Source: CALAEC01 sp050692915 (GTDB lineage Bacteria > Actinomycetota > UBA4738 > CALAEC01). From it: a DNA stretch of 62,032 bases. A program made the position numbers and the translations under genes. The stretch covers positions 1 to 62,032 of the forward strand of contig JBOGVU010000007.1 of assembly GCA_050692915.1 (NCBI GenBank), given 5' to 3'. The notes under the pieces were generated by a model. That model had not been told where the DNA came from. It did not search any database and saw only the letters and a program-made list of their open reading frames with translations. Shown here one piece after another: positions 53,875-61,646 of this stretch; the stretch's first letter is position 1; each line of letters opens with the position of its first letter.

Positions 53875-55335
53875 ATGGCTCCGGCCGAGGTGAGGGCGCC
53901 GGCTCTGTCGGGCCTGGAGCTGGTAGAGGAGACCCCGGTCCGGTGGCGGATCGCGCCCCGGGGAGGGATGCGGGTGCCGGGGATCGTGTTCGCCTCCGAG
54001 ACCCTTCTCCCCCAGGTCGCCTCCGAGCAGGTCCTTGAGCAGGTTGCCAACGTGGCAACCCTCCCCGGGATCGTGGAGGCCTCCTACGCCATGCCGGACG
54101 TTCATTGGGGCTACGGCTTCCCGATCGGTGGAGTCGCGGCCACGGACGTGGATCGGGGCGGGGTGGTCTCTCCCGGGGGCGTAGGGTTCGACATCTCCTG
54201 CGGGGTCCGACTCTTGGTTGCCCCGATGACGGTCGAGGAGCTGGAATCCTATCTTCCGGCGCTCATGGACGCCCTCGACCGGGGGATCCCTAGGGGCATG
54301 GGCAGAGGCGGTGTCTGGACCCTCCAGAGCGAGGATGAGCTCAAGGCCATCCTGGCTGGAGGCTCTCGGTACGCGGTGGATCGGGGGCACGGGGTGCCCC
54401 GGGACGTGGACCGGTGCGAGGACCGCGGAGCGGTTTCCGACGCGGACCCTGAAGGCGTGAGCCAGCGGGCGCGGGCTCGGGGCCTGCGGCAGGTGGGAAG
54501 CCTAGGATCCGGCAACCACTTCCTGGAGGTCCAGGTGGTGGATGAGGTGTACGACGATCGGCTGGCCGGGGCTTTCGGTCTGGAGCCGGGTCGGGTGTGC
54601 GTGATGATCCATTCCGGCTCTCGGGGGCTGGGCCATCAGATCTGCTCGGATCACGTCCGGGTGATGCAGACCGCCATGCCCCGGTACGGGATCGCGGTCC
54701 CCGATCGCCAGCTCGCCTGCGTTCCGGCGCGGTCGCCTGAGGGACGCGCCTACCTGGGGGCCATGGCGGCAGCGGCGAACTACGGGAGGGCCAATCGCCA
54801 GCTCCTGGCCGAGGGGGCACGGAACGCCTTCGCCGCGGTGACCGGGAGCCGGAACCTGGACCTCCTCTACGACGTGTCGCACAACCTCGCGAAGATGGAG
54901 CGACACGCCCTCGAGGGAGAGACCCGGCTCCTGTGTGTGCATCGTAAGGGAGCCACTCGGGCCCTTCCGCCCGGCCATCCCGACCTGCCGGAGGAGCTCC
55001 GAGCGACGGGCCAGCCGGTGCTGATCCCCGGCTCCATGGGGACGGCCTCCTATGTGATGGTCGGGGTGGAGGGCGGGGAGGCGTTCGGCTCCACCGCCCA
55101 TGGGGCCGGGCGGGCGATGAGCCGTCACGCGGCCTTGCGGAGGACCACCGGGCAGAGGCTCCGCGAGGAGCTCGAGGCCGCTGGCATCGCCGTGCGGCCG
55201 AGGTCCAGCCGTGGGCTGGCCGAGGAGGCCCCGTTCGCCTACAAGGACGTGGACGAGGTCGTGGTCACGTGCGAGCGGGCCCGCCTGGGGCGTCGGGTCG
55301 CCAGGCTCCGGCCGATCGGCGTGGTGAAGGGATGA
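53875..55335 (+). CDS. rtcB: RNA-splicing ligase RtcB
   Basis: The 486-residue protein has YAMPDVHWGYGFPIGGVAA, GGVGFDISCGVRLL (the metal-binding Cys), GSLGSGNHFLEVQ, MIHSGSRGLGHQI, YDVSHNLAKMERH, VHRKGATRALPPG and the guanylylated His region GSMGTASYVMVG ... STAHGAGRAMSR. All manganese ligands and the nucleophilic His are present; there is no intein. RtcB joins RNA 3'-phosphate or 2',3'-cyclic phosphate to 5'-OH ends, in RNA repair or tRNA healing. Eleven bases after the His-rich gene. Confidence 0.93.
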   Translation: MAPAEVRAPALSGLELVEETPVRWRIAPRGGMRVPGIVFASETLLPQVASEQVLEQVANVATLPGIVEASYAMPDVHWGYGFPIGGVAATDVDRGGVVSPGGVGFDISCGVRLLVAPMTVEELESYLPALMDALDRGIPRGMGRGGVWTLQSEDELKAILAGGSRYAVDRGHGVPRDVDRCEDRGAVSDADPEGVSQRARARGLRQVGSLGSGNHFLEVQVVDEVYDDRLAGAFGLEPGRVCVMIHSGSRGLGHQICSDHVRVMQTAMPRYGIAVPDRQLACVPARSPEGRAYLGAMAAAANYGRANRQLLAEGARNAFAAVTGSRNLDLLYDVSHNLAKMERHALEGETRLLCVHRKGATRALPPGHPDLPEELRATGQPVLIPGSMGTASYVMVGVEGGEAFGSTAHGAGRAMSRHAALRRTTGQRLREELEAAGIAVRPRSSRGLAEEAPFAYKDVDEVVVTCERARLGRRVARLRPIGVVKG

Positions 55336-55350
55336 ATGAAGGAGGCTGAG

Positions 55351-55557
55351 ATGAGCGGCAAGGTTGGTGACTGGATCGTGGTGGAGTCGGTGCACGTGGG
55401 AGGGGAGCCTCGAAAGGGCCAGATCCTGGAGGTCCTTCACGGCGAGTCCGACCATCCCTCCTACCGGGTCCGGTGGCTCGACGGCCATGAGACGATCTTC
55501 GCGCCCCTGGTGGGGAGCGCCCGGTTCGTCCCCGTCGAGGAGCCGACGACTACCTGA
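55351..55557 (+). CDS. DUF1918-like small protein
   Basis: The 68-residue protein, VGDWIVVESVHVGGEPRKGQ, then YRVRWLDGHETIFAP, matches the actinobacterial DUF1918 pattern (GDxLVV...VGxxxRxGxILEV...YxVRWxDGHE). Such domains form small SH3-like barrels of unknown function. ATG 55351 behind AAGGAGG is better than ATG 55336. Cotranscribed with rtcB. Confidence 0.7.
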   Translation: MSGKVGDWIVVESVHVGGEPRKGQILEVLHGESDHPSYRVRWLDGHETIFAPLVGSARFVPVEEPTTT

Positions 55558-55587
55558 GCTGGTCACCTGCTGCAGGAACGGGGAGGG

Positions 55588-56928
55588 TCAGGCCAGCCCC
55601 GGCCGAGGGCGGCCATGGGCGGGCACGGCGGAGCGCAGGTATCGGGCGAACCAGTCCCGGGCCAGCGCGGCCACCGCCTCCAGTGCCCCCGGCTCGTCGA
55701 ACAGGTGGGTGGCGCCCGGCACGACGGCCACTCGGCTGACGCACCGGAGGCGCCGCTCCGCCTCCCGGTTGAGATCCGGCACGACCTCGTCGTGCCCTCC
55801 CACGATGAGGAGCGTGGGGGCGGTCACGGACGGGAGCCGCTCCAGGGCCAGGTCGGGGCGCCCTCCCCGGGAGACGACCGCGCCGACATCGTCGCCGAGC
55901 TTGGCCGCGGTCCACAGCGCCGCGGCCGCCCCGGTGCTGGCCCCGAAGAAACCGACCGGGAGCCGGTCCACCGCAGGCTGATCCCGAAGCCACCGTGTTG
56001 CCTCCTCGAGGCGGGCCGCCAGCAGCTCGATGTCGAAGACGTTTCGGCGATCCCGCTCCTCGACCGGGGTGAGGAGATCGAACAGGAGGGTCGCCAACCC
56101 GCCCTGATTCAGGACCTGGGCCACGGCCAGGTTGCGGGGACTGAGGCGGCTGCTCCCGCTCCCGTGGGCGAAGACCACCACCCCGGCCGCCTCCGGGGGA
56201 ACCGTGAGCGTCCCCGGGAGCCCCAGCCGGCCGACCCCGAGCGCTCGCTCGACCGGGGGATCGTCTGTCCCGGCGGCCGGAACCGGGGCCGGCTCGGGCT
56301 CCCCCCGAGCGAGCAGGCGGGCCACGTCCTCGTCCGTGGTCTGGGTGAAATCCCGGTACCAGGCGCCGATGGCCAGGAACGCTGCCGGCGATTCCAGGAC
56401 CACGACGTCATCGGCGAGCGAACGGATCTCCTGAACCGCCGCCGGGGGGGCGACCGGGACGGCCACCACCACGCGTTTGGCCCCGCGCAGGCGGAGGACC
56501 TCTATGCCCGCGCGGGCGGTAAAGCCCGTGGCCAACCCATCGTCGACCAGGATCACCGTCCGGCCCCTGACCGGCACGGCGGGGCGCTCCGCCCGGTACC
56601 GCTCCAGGCGACGGGCCACCTCGGCCTCCTCCCTCTGCGCTACGGCCTCGAGGTCCTCCGAGGCGATCCCCAGGAGGGCCACCAGGTCGTTGTTGACCAC
56701 CCGGATGCCGTCCTCCCCGACGGCCCCCACGCCGAGCTCCGGCTGCCAGGGGCACCCGAGCTTCCGCACCACGAGGACGTCAAGGGGCGCGTCCAGGGCC
56801 ATGGCCACCTCGGCCGCCACGGGGACGCCTCCACGGGGAAGGCCGACCACGACCGGGTCCTCGGACCGGAACGGCTCCAGGACCGCGGCGAGCTTGCTAC
56901 CCGCATCGCGACGATCGGCGAAGGGCAT
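55588..56928 (-). CDS. Phosphoribosyltransferase-dienelactone hydrolase fusion (Rv0571c-type)
   Basis: The 446-residue protein has a type I PRTase domain (~1-215: VVGLPRGGVPVAAEVAMALD, PRPP loop VILVDDGLATGFTA, VVVAVPVAPP) followed by an alpha/beta hydrolase of the dienelactone-hydrolase type (~235-440: AGVVVFAHGSGSSRLSPRN, nucleophile GFFGASTGAAAA, acid VGGHDEVVPD, His in VVPGATHLFDEPG). The same fusion occurs as Rv0571c in the DosR regulon. The reaction is unknown. Its start is 3 bp from the hemerythrin-like gene stop. Confidence 0.83.
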   Translation of the reverse strand: MPFADRRDAGSKLAAVLEPFRSEDPVVVGLPRGGVPVAAEVAMALDAPLDVLVVRKLGCPWQPELGVGAVGEDGIRVVNNDLVALLGIASEDLEAVAQREEAEVARRLERYRAERPAVPVRGRTVILVDDGLATGFTARAGIEVLRLRGAKRVVVAVPVAPPAAVQEIRSLADDVVVLESPAAFLAIGAWYRDFTQTTDEDVARLLARGEPEPAPVPAAGTDDPPVERALGVGRLGLPGTLTVPPEAAGVVVFAHGSGSSRLSPRNLAVAQVLNQGGLATLLFDLLTPVEERDRRNVFDIELLAARLEEATRWLRDQPAVDRLPVGFFGASTGAAAALWTAAKLGDDVGAVVSRGGRPDLALERLPSVTAPTLLIVGGHDEVVPDLNREAERRLRCVSRVAVVPGATHLFDEPGALEAVAALARDWFARYLRSAVPAHGRPRPGLA

Positions 56929-56931
56929 CCA

Positions 56932-57432
56932 TCACCCCGGTCCCGTCCCGATGTCGACCTGGTACGCCTCGTAAAGAAGGTCGGCGCCGAGCTGTCGGTG
57001 GCGTGCCAGGCGGCCGAGGACCCCAAGGAGGGTCCGCCGGATCTCACCAACCGGCGGCTCCTCGGCGCCGATGGCTCCCTCCATGAGGTCGAGTCCTCGC
57101 GTCATGGCCTGGGTCAGCTCCGAGTGGGCCTGGCGGTGCGCGGCGATCGTGCCCGCAAACCGCGAGGCATCGGCAAGCACCTGCTCGAACAGCCCGTCCG
57201 GCCCCTCGGCCTTGTCGATATGGTCGTCGAGGGCGCGACGCAGCGATGCCATGGCGGTGGCCACTCCGGACAGCCACTCTGGCCGGGCCGCAGGCCGGGC
57301 CAGGGCCCGCTCCACCGCGACGATGGCCCGATGGAGCTGCTCTCTCCGGACCCGTACTGCCTCCAGCGGGTTCCCGGCGCCAGCGATCGCTGCCTCCCTC
57401 GGTGCCTCTCCTTGCGGCCCCCACGGAAGCAT
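56932..57432 (-). CDS. Hemerythrin-like (HHE) protein
   Basis: The 166-residue all-helical protein has His/Glu positions of a hemerythrin bundle: REQLHRAIVAVERAL, RALDDHIDKAEGPDGLFE, IAAHRQAHSEL, RLARHRQLGADLLYEAYQVDIG. The C-terminal LLYEAY-DIG is common in bacterial HHE proteins. It may bind a di-iron centre for O2, NO or redox sensing, though one ligand position is uncertain. Start ATG 57432. The nearby box pair at 57452-57488 has no leftward -10. Confidence 0.65.
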   Translation of the reverse strand: MLPWGPQGEAPREAAIAGAGNPLEAVRVRREQLHRAIVAVERALARPAARPEWLSGVATAMASLRRALDDHIDKAEGPDGLFEQVLADASRFAGTIAAHRQAHSELTQAMTRGLDLMEGAIGAEEPPVGEIRRTLLGVLGRLARHRQLGADLLYEAYQVDIGTGPG

Positions 57433-57451
57433 GGATCGGCGTTCGAGGCCC

Positions 57452-57518
57452 GGGCCACCTGGCCCGCCCGGGCAGGGACCACCGGACCTGCCGCCCTAGC
57501 GGCCTCGAGTCCGATGCT
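57452..57518 (+). promoter_or_regulatory. Tandem regulon boxes and -10 for CBS-BON 5
   Basis: Distal GGGCCACCTGGCCC (57452-57465, CC centre), proximal GGGACCACCGGACC (57475-57488, one mismatch), pitch 23 bp. -10 GATGCT at 57513-57518, after 24 nt rather than 23. Confidence 0.6.
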
Positions 57519-57552
57519 GAGCTCGCACGCGGCGAAGGCGGAGGTGGGGACC

Positions 57553-58299
57553 ATGCGGCAGATCAAGGTGCAGGACGTGATGACGACAGAGGTCCTGACG
57601 GCCGGTGAGGACAGTGAGCTCAAGGAGCTGGCACACCTGATGCACGATGGGGACGTCAGCGGCGTTCCGATCGTCGATGAGGCTGGCCGATTGAGAGGCA
57701 TCGTCACGGAGGCCGACCTTCTCCGGCCCCAGGAAGAGTGGGAGCCCCATCCGGTCCACTGGGGACCCCTCGCCTGGTACGTAGCTACCCCGGTGGCGGC
57801 CAGGGTGTGGGAGGAAGCACGGAACCTCCGAGCACGGGACGTCATGACACGACAGGTGGTCACGGTCCGACCCGACGCCAGGGTCGCCGAAGCCGTCCGG
57901 ACGCTCATGAGGGCAGGGGTGAAGCGGTTGCCGGTCGTGGACGAGGATCGACGCGTCGTGGGCATCGTGAGCCGTCACGACCTCCTGACACCGCTGGTGA
58001 GGGAGGACGAGGAGCTCCGGCTCGATGTCATGGACATCGTCGCGGAGACACCCGAGGTGAACCCGGCGCTCGTTCGCGTCTCCGTCGATCAGGGCATCGT
58101 GACACTCGAGGGGCACGTCGAGCGCAGGAGCGACGGCATCCTCCTGGCACGGCTGGCCAACAGGGTCGACGGTGTAATCGCCGTCGAGGACCTCCTGACG
58201 TTTGATTCCGACGATGGTCCGCCGCGCAACGACCAGGAGGACCGGCGCATCGGGGAGGCCCGCCTCCGGGCCCAGGAGCGTTCGCTGGAGCATCGCTGA
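57553..58299 (+). CDS. CBS-BON protein 5
   Basis: The 248-residue protein has CBS 1 (VMTTEVLTAGEDSELKELAH, SGVPIVDEAGRLRGIVTEAD), a long linker with WYVATPVAARVWEEARN, CBS 2 (VMTRQVVTVRPDARVAEAVR, KRLPVVDEDRRVVGIVSRHD) and BON (~165-220: VRVSVDQGIVTLEGHV, DGVIAVEDLL). It is most like CBS-BON 2. ATG 57553 behind GAGGTGGGG. Confidence 0.85.
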   Translation: MRQIKVQDVMTTEVLTAGEDSELKELAHLMHDGDVSGVPIVDEAGRLRGIVTEADLLRPQEEWEPHPVHWGPLAWYVATPVAARVWEEARNLRARDVMTRQVVTVRPDARVAEAVRTLMRAGVKRLPVVDEDRRVVGIVSRHDLLTPLVREDEELRLDVMDIVAETPEVNPALVRVSVDQGIVTLEGHVERRSDGILLARLANRVDGVIAVEDLLTFDSDDGPPRNDQEDRRIGEARLRAQERSLEHR

Positions 58300-58342
58300 G
58301 AGGCCCGTGAGGCCGCCTCGGCGCGGCCGACGAACGATCTCG

Positions 58343-58990
58343 TCAGCGGCGTGATGGAAGATTCCGCGGTCTCCACCGCCGGGGAAGGTACACGGCATCG
58401 TCCCACCCGAACGTGCCGAAGGGTGGACGCTTCCCGGCATCCATGGCCCGGATCGTCGGTCGCCCGATGTGGGCGAACACGAGCCGCGCCATACCCATCC
58501 GCGTGGCCCACGCCGCCACATCGAGGGCCGCCGTATGCCCACCGACGCCGCCGGCGAAGCGGATCGGACGATCCCATCCAGCAGCGTCGGCGAGGAGCAG
58601 GTCGACGCCGGCCGCCCACGACGGGAACTCCAGGAACTCCGGCGCCCACGCGATCAACCTGCCCTCGGCCGCGATAAGGTAGCCGTAGGTGTCGTGCGAG
58701 GTGTGGACCACTGGCCGGGGGTCGATGGTCAAGCCGTTGCCGGTGAACGGGGCGACCACCGGCTCGGCACCGTGACGCCGGGCCAGCGAACGGATCTCAC
58801 GGATGAGCTCGGCCCGGGCATCCGTGACGAGCCAGGCATCGAGGCCCCGCTTCGGTTCGGAGCCGGGCCCGCCGTCGAGCATGACCCGGTGAGGACCGTG
58901 CTCGACGAGCAGTCCGGCTGGCCGGAAGCGCGGAGAGTTCATGGCACCGACCCCGGTCAGCGTGAGGCGGAATCGGCCAGGGCGAGTCAC
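58343..58990 (-). CDS. Metallo-beta-lactamase-fold-like protein
   Basis: The 215-residue protein has RLTLTGVGAMNSPRFRPAGL, RVMLDGGPGSEP, the VVHTSHDTYGYLIAAEGRLI strand pair and LVFAHIGRPTIRAMD, resembling RNase Z/PhnP-like MBL-fold proteins. The canonical HxHxDH metal motif is not present (the corresponding loop reads LVTDARAELI), so hydrolase activity is doubtful. GTG 58990 overlaps the glycosyltransferase stop (GTGA), so it is coupled to that gene. Confidence 0.55.
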   Translation of the reverse strand: MTRPGRFRLTLTGVGAMNSPRFRPAGLLVEHGPHRVMLDGGPGSEPKRGLDAWLVTDARAELIREIRSLARRHGAEPVVAPFTGNGLTIDPRPVVHTSHDTYGYLIAAEGRLIAWAPEFLEFPSWAAGVDLLLADAAGWDRPIRFAGGVGGHTAALDVAAWATRMGMARLVFAHIGRPTIRAMDAGKRPPFGTFGWDDAVYLPRRWRPRNLPSRR

Positions 58991-60081
58991 CGGTCGCCGT
59001 GCCTGGAGAGGACATCAGACCCTGGCCGTGAGGCGCCCTCTCCGGGTGACATCAACGCGCCGGGGCGATCCAACGCTCGGCGGTAGATCGCTTCGTACCC
59101 CCCGACCATTACGTCCACATCGAACCGGGCAGCGGCCCGCTCACGGCAGGCCCTGGGCCGGATGTTGGAGGCGCGAGCGATCCCCGAGGCCAGCCCGGTC
59201 ACGTCCTCGGCCAGAATCCCCGTCACGCCCTGCTCCACGACCTCCGGGACGGATCCCCGTCGCAGGGCGATGACAGGGGTCCCGCACGCCATCGCCTCAA
59301 CCATCACCAACCCGAAGGGCTCCTCCCAGCAGATGGGGAAGACCAGGCATCGGGCCCGGGACAGCAGGTCCTTCTTGGTCTCCAGATCGACCTCTCCCGC
59401 CCACACCGTGTCGTCACCGAGCAGGGGCCGGATCGCTTGTTCGTAGTAGGCTCGCTCGCCAGGCTCGTTGCACCTTCCGGCCAGCACCAATGGGACGCGG
59501 GCCCTCCGGCATGCCTCGATGGCCACGTGGGGCCCCTTTTCGGGATTCAGCCGGCCGAGGAACAAAGCGAAGTCCTCCTTCCTTTCCCGGTACGGGTAGT
59601 CACGGACGGGTATGCCGTTGTACACAACGCCGACCCATCGCAGCTCGGGGGCCTGGGCTCGTTGCGCCTCAGAGATAGCCACCAGCGAGATCGCCTCTCC
59701 CAGCGCACCGTACATGCGAAGGAACTCCGAACGGATGGGTCCGTGGACCGTCACCATCGTGGGCGCCACCCGGGATGGGGCCAGGAGGGGACCGGCCACC
59801 GAGTGGTCGTGTACGACGTCGAGGTCGAGGCGCGACAAGGCGGCATGGGCCTCGGCCGCGTGGACGACCTCGGGGAGTGCATCACCGACTCGAGAGCTGG
59901 GCGGCTCGGCGTACGTCTGGATGAACTGGGCCGAGGTCCTGTTCGAGCCTGCCGCCACGAGCACGACCTCATGGCCTCGGAGGCGAAGCCCTTCCGCCAG
60001 TCCCCAGCAGATCCACTCGATCCCGCCATACCGTCCCGGCGGGACCTCGTACCACGGGGGTGCCACGATCCCGATCCTCAT
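58987..60081 (-). CDS. GT4-family glycosyltransferase
   Basis: The 364-residue GT-B enzyme has an N-terminal Rossmann domain (GIVAPPWYEVPPGRYGGIEW, EVVLVAAGSNRTSAQ, DVVHDHSVAGPLLAPS, VTVHGPIRSEF) and a C-terminal nucleotide-sugar domain (ALFLGRLNPEKGPHVAIEAC, PICWEEPFGLVMVEAMACGT). The E-x7-E motif is present in EEPFGLVMVE. It transfers a sugar from a nucleotide donor to an unknown acceptor. ATG 60081, 9 nt after the predicted -10. Confidence 0.88.
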   Translation of the reverse strand: MRIGIVAPPWYEVPPGRYGGIEWICWGLAEGLRLRGHEVVLVAAGSNRTSAQFIQTYAEPPSSRVGDALPEVVHAAEAHAALSRLDLDVVHDHSVAGPLLAPSRVAPTMVTVHGPIRSEFLRMYGALGEAISLVAISEAQRAQAPELRWVGVVYNGIPVRDYPYRERKEDFALFLGRLNPEKGPHVAIEACRRARVPLVLAGRCNEPGERAYYEQAIRPLLGDDTVWAGEVDLETKKDLLSRARCLVFPICWEEPFGLVMVEAMACGTPVIALRRGSVPEVVEQGVTGILAEDVTGLASGIARASNIRPRACRERAAARFDVDVMVGGYEAIYRRALDRPGALMSPGEGASRPGSDVLSRHGDR

Positions 60082-60090
60082 GCTCTTATC

Positions 60091-60156
60091 ACTCTGACCG
60101 CCTTCACGCCCTCCTTCCCGTGCCGGAGGACCCCGAGCCGAGGGGACGAACGGCCG
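60091..60156 (-). promoter_or_regulatory. Tandem regulon boxes and -10 for the glycosyltransferase operon
   Basis: Proximal GTGCCGGAGGACCC (60120-60133, one mismatch), distal GGGACGAACGGCCG (60143-60156, one mismatch), pitch 23 bp. -10 CAGAGT at 60091-60096 after 23 nt. Confidence 0.75.
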
Positions 60157-60190
60157 CCGCCGCTCAGCGGCCGGCGGCCAGGCCTCGGTG

Positions 60191-60256
60191 GGGTCGAACG
60201 GCCCCTCAGGGGCGGGGCGAGAGTCCCTGCCGGGTGTTGATCCCAGATGGGAGAGT
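60191..60256 (+). promoter_or_regulatory. Tandem regulon boxes and -10 for the CBS gene at 60286
   Basis: Distal GGGTCGAACGGCCC (60191-60204, perfect), proximal GGGGCGAGAGTCCC (60214-60227, AG centre), pitch 23 bp. -10 GAGAGT at 60251-60256 after 23 nt. Confidence 0.85.
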
Positions 60257-60285
60257 TCGCGAGGACCAGACTGAGTGGAGGGACC

Positions 60286-60771
60286 ATGAGGATGAACGTC
60301 CGCGCCGTGTACACACAGCGGCTGGTCCGAGCGAGGTCGGAGGAGAGCATCACCGAGGCGGCTTCACGCATGGACTTCGAGGAGGTGGGAGCGCTCCCCG
60401 TGTTTGAGGGCGCTCACCTGGTGGGCATCCTCACGGAGCGTGATGTGGTTCGCGCCGTGGCGGATGGTGTCGACCCCTCGGCAACGCAGCTCGGCGAGTA
60501 CATGACCGCCGAGCCCCTGACCACGCCGGTGGACGCCGACCTGTCCGAAGCCGCGGAGAAGATGCTCGAGCTCGGGGCCCGGCACCTGCCGGTCGAGGAT
60601 CGGGGAGAGGTGATCGGCATGATCTCCGCCCGGGATCTCCTCATCCCCGAGGCGTGGGGAGAGCAACTGGGTCTGCATCCGTCGGTGATTGACGTCCACT
60701 CTGAGGGTCGTCCCGCTCGGGCTGGCCCACCGTATCCGGCGGCCTCCTCACTCAGCGGCCTGCTCCGCTAA
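60286..60771 (+). CDS. CBS-pair protein
   Basis: The 161-residue protein has CBS 1 (RARSEESITEAASRMDFEEV, GALPVFEGAHLVGILTERDV) and CBS 2 (YMTAEPLTTPVDADLSEAAE, RHLPVEDRGEVIGMISARDL), with a short proline-rich tail and no BON domain. ATG 60286 behind GGAGGGACC. Its 3' end overlaps the convergent hemerythrin gene by 24 bp. Confidence 0.82.
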   Translation: MRMNVRAVYTQRLVRARSEESITEAASRMDFEEVGALPVFEGAHLVGILTERDVVRAVADGVDPSATQLGEYMTAEPLTTPVDADLSEAAEKMLELGARHLPVEDRGEVIGMISARDLLIPEAWGEQLGLHPSVIDVHSEGRPARAGPPYPAASSLSGLLR

Positions 60772-61251
60772 CTCGAAGAGCTCGATCCCTTCCGAAAGCG
60801 CCCGGACTTGTCCATCAGAGAGGGCCTGATCGAGTGCGGGAAGACAGACCTCCTCTTCATTCGCCATGTGCACCTTGAGCAGCTCGTACAGGCCGTACAG
60901 CACCCGGCGGAGCTCCGTCGCCTCAGCGGTGCCGAACGCTGCGCGTTCGAGCTTCTGTCGAAGGTCCGCCAGCTCGCGCGCGACATCGGCCACCTCGGCA
61001 TGATCGCGACTCATGATCCGCGCGGCTGCCCCGAACCCGTCCAATCGGGCCATCGCCGGGTATAGGACCCGTTCCTCCACCGCGATGTGGGGCAGGAGCC
61101 GGTGCGAGAGAAAGCGATACACACTCTCGACCTCGGCTCTGAGTGCTGCGCGGTCCGCCCGACCTACGCCGTCCGCCACGCTGCGCAAGCGCTCGAGGCC
61201 GGCCCGAAGGCTAGCGTGCTCCTCTAGGAACGACTTCCACGAATCCGCCAT
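60748..61251 (-). CDS. Hemerythrin HHE-domain protein
   Basis: The 167-residue four-helix protein has clear di-iron ligand candidates: FLEEHASLRAGLERL, LLPHIAVEERVLYPAM (H-x3-E), MSRDHAEVADVARELA and LLKVHMANEEEVCLPAL (H-x4-E). It probably binds O2, NO or peroxide, or stores iron. ATG 61251 lies ~37 nt after the -10 of the box pair upstream. Confidence 0.8.
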   Translation of the reverse strand: MADSWKSFLEEHASLRAGLERLRSVADGVGRADRAALRAEVESVYRFLSHRLLPHIAVEERVLYPAMARLDGFGAAARIMSRDHAEVADVARELADLRQKLERAAFGTAEATELRRVLYGLYELLKVHMANEEEVCLPALDQALSDGQVRALSEGIELFELAEQAAE

Positions 61252-61288
61252 CGGTTCTCACCGCCTCTCAGGACTTGATCCGATCCTC

Positions 61289-61354
61289 ACCCTAGGTAGG
61301 AACCCGCCTCCTCCATAGGGCCCGATGCCCTGGAGGGGGAGGGACCTTTGCTCC
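61289..61354 (-). promoter_or_regulatory. Tandem regulon boxes and -10 for the hemerythrin gene
   Basis: Proximal GGGCCCGATGCCCT (61318-61331, one mismatch), distal GGGACCTTTGCTCC (61341-61354, one mismatch), pitch 23 bp. -10 TAGGGT at 61289-61294 after 23 nt, the same hexamer as at 40434 and 46136. Confidence 0.8.
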
Positions 61355-61516
61355 GATGTCTGCTTCGGAGCTTTCTCCAATCTCTTGGAGCAGGCTCGGG
61401 TGAGGGGCCCGACGGCGCTGCTACTCGAACCGGCTCTAGGCCGACTCCTCCGAAGGTCCCTCCGCGCCGAGGGCTCCTCGGCCCTCTCCGGACCAGGGCT
61501 CAGAGCCAAATGATTG
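61355..61516. other. Gene-free spacer between divergent promoters
   Basis: No coding frame with a ribosome site. It contains half-box-like CCTCCGAAGGTCCC at 61447-61460 and GGGCTCCTCGGCCC at 61471-61484, whose spacing (24 bp) and missing -10 do not fit the rule. Confidence 0.4.
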
Positions 61517-61582
61517 CACGCAGGGGTCCCGGCTCTGGCGGGCCTTTCGACCCTGGTGGCCCCGTTCGAGGAAGCACAGCGT
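61517..61582 (+). promoter_or_regulatory. Regulon boxes and -10 for the last membrane gene
   Basis: Proximal GGGCCTTTCGACCC (61540-61553, perfect); at -23 bp a degenerate CACGCAGGGGTCCC (right half intact). -10 CAGCGT at 61577-61582 after 23 nt. Confidence 0.7.
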
Positions 61583-61646
61583 GTCGTGTAGAGGACCGAG
61601 GCGGGGCTCGGGGAGCGATGCCCTGCACGGGATGGAGGTGAGATCG

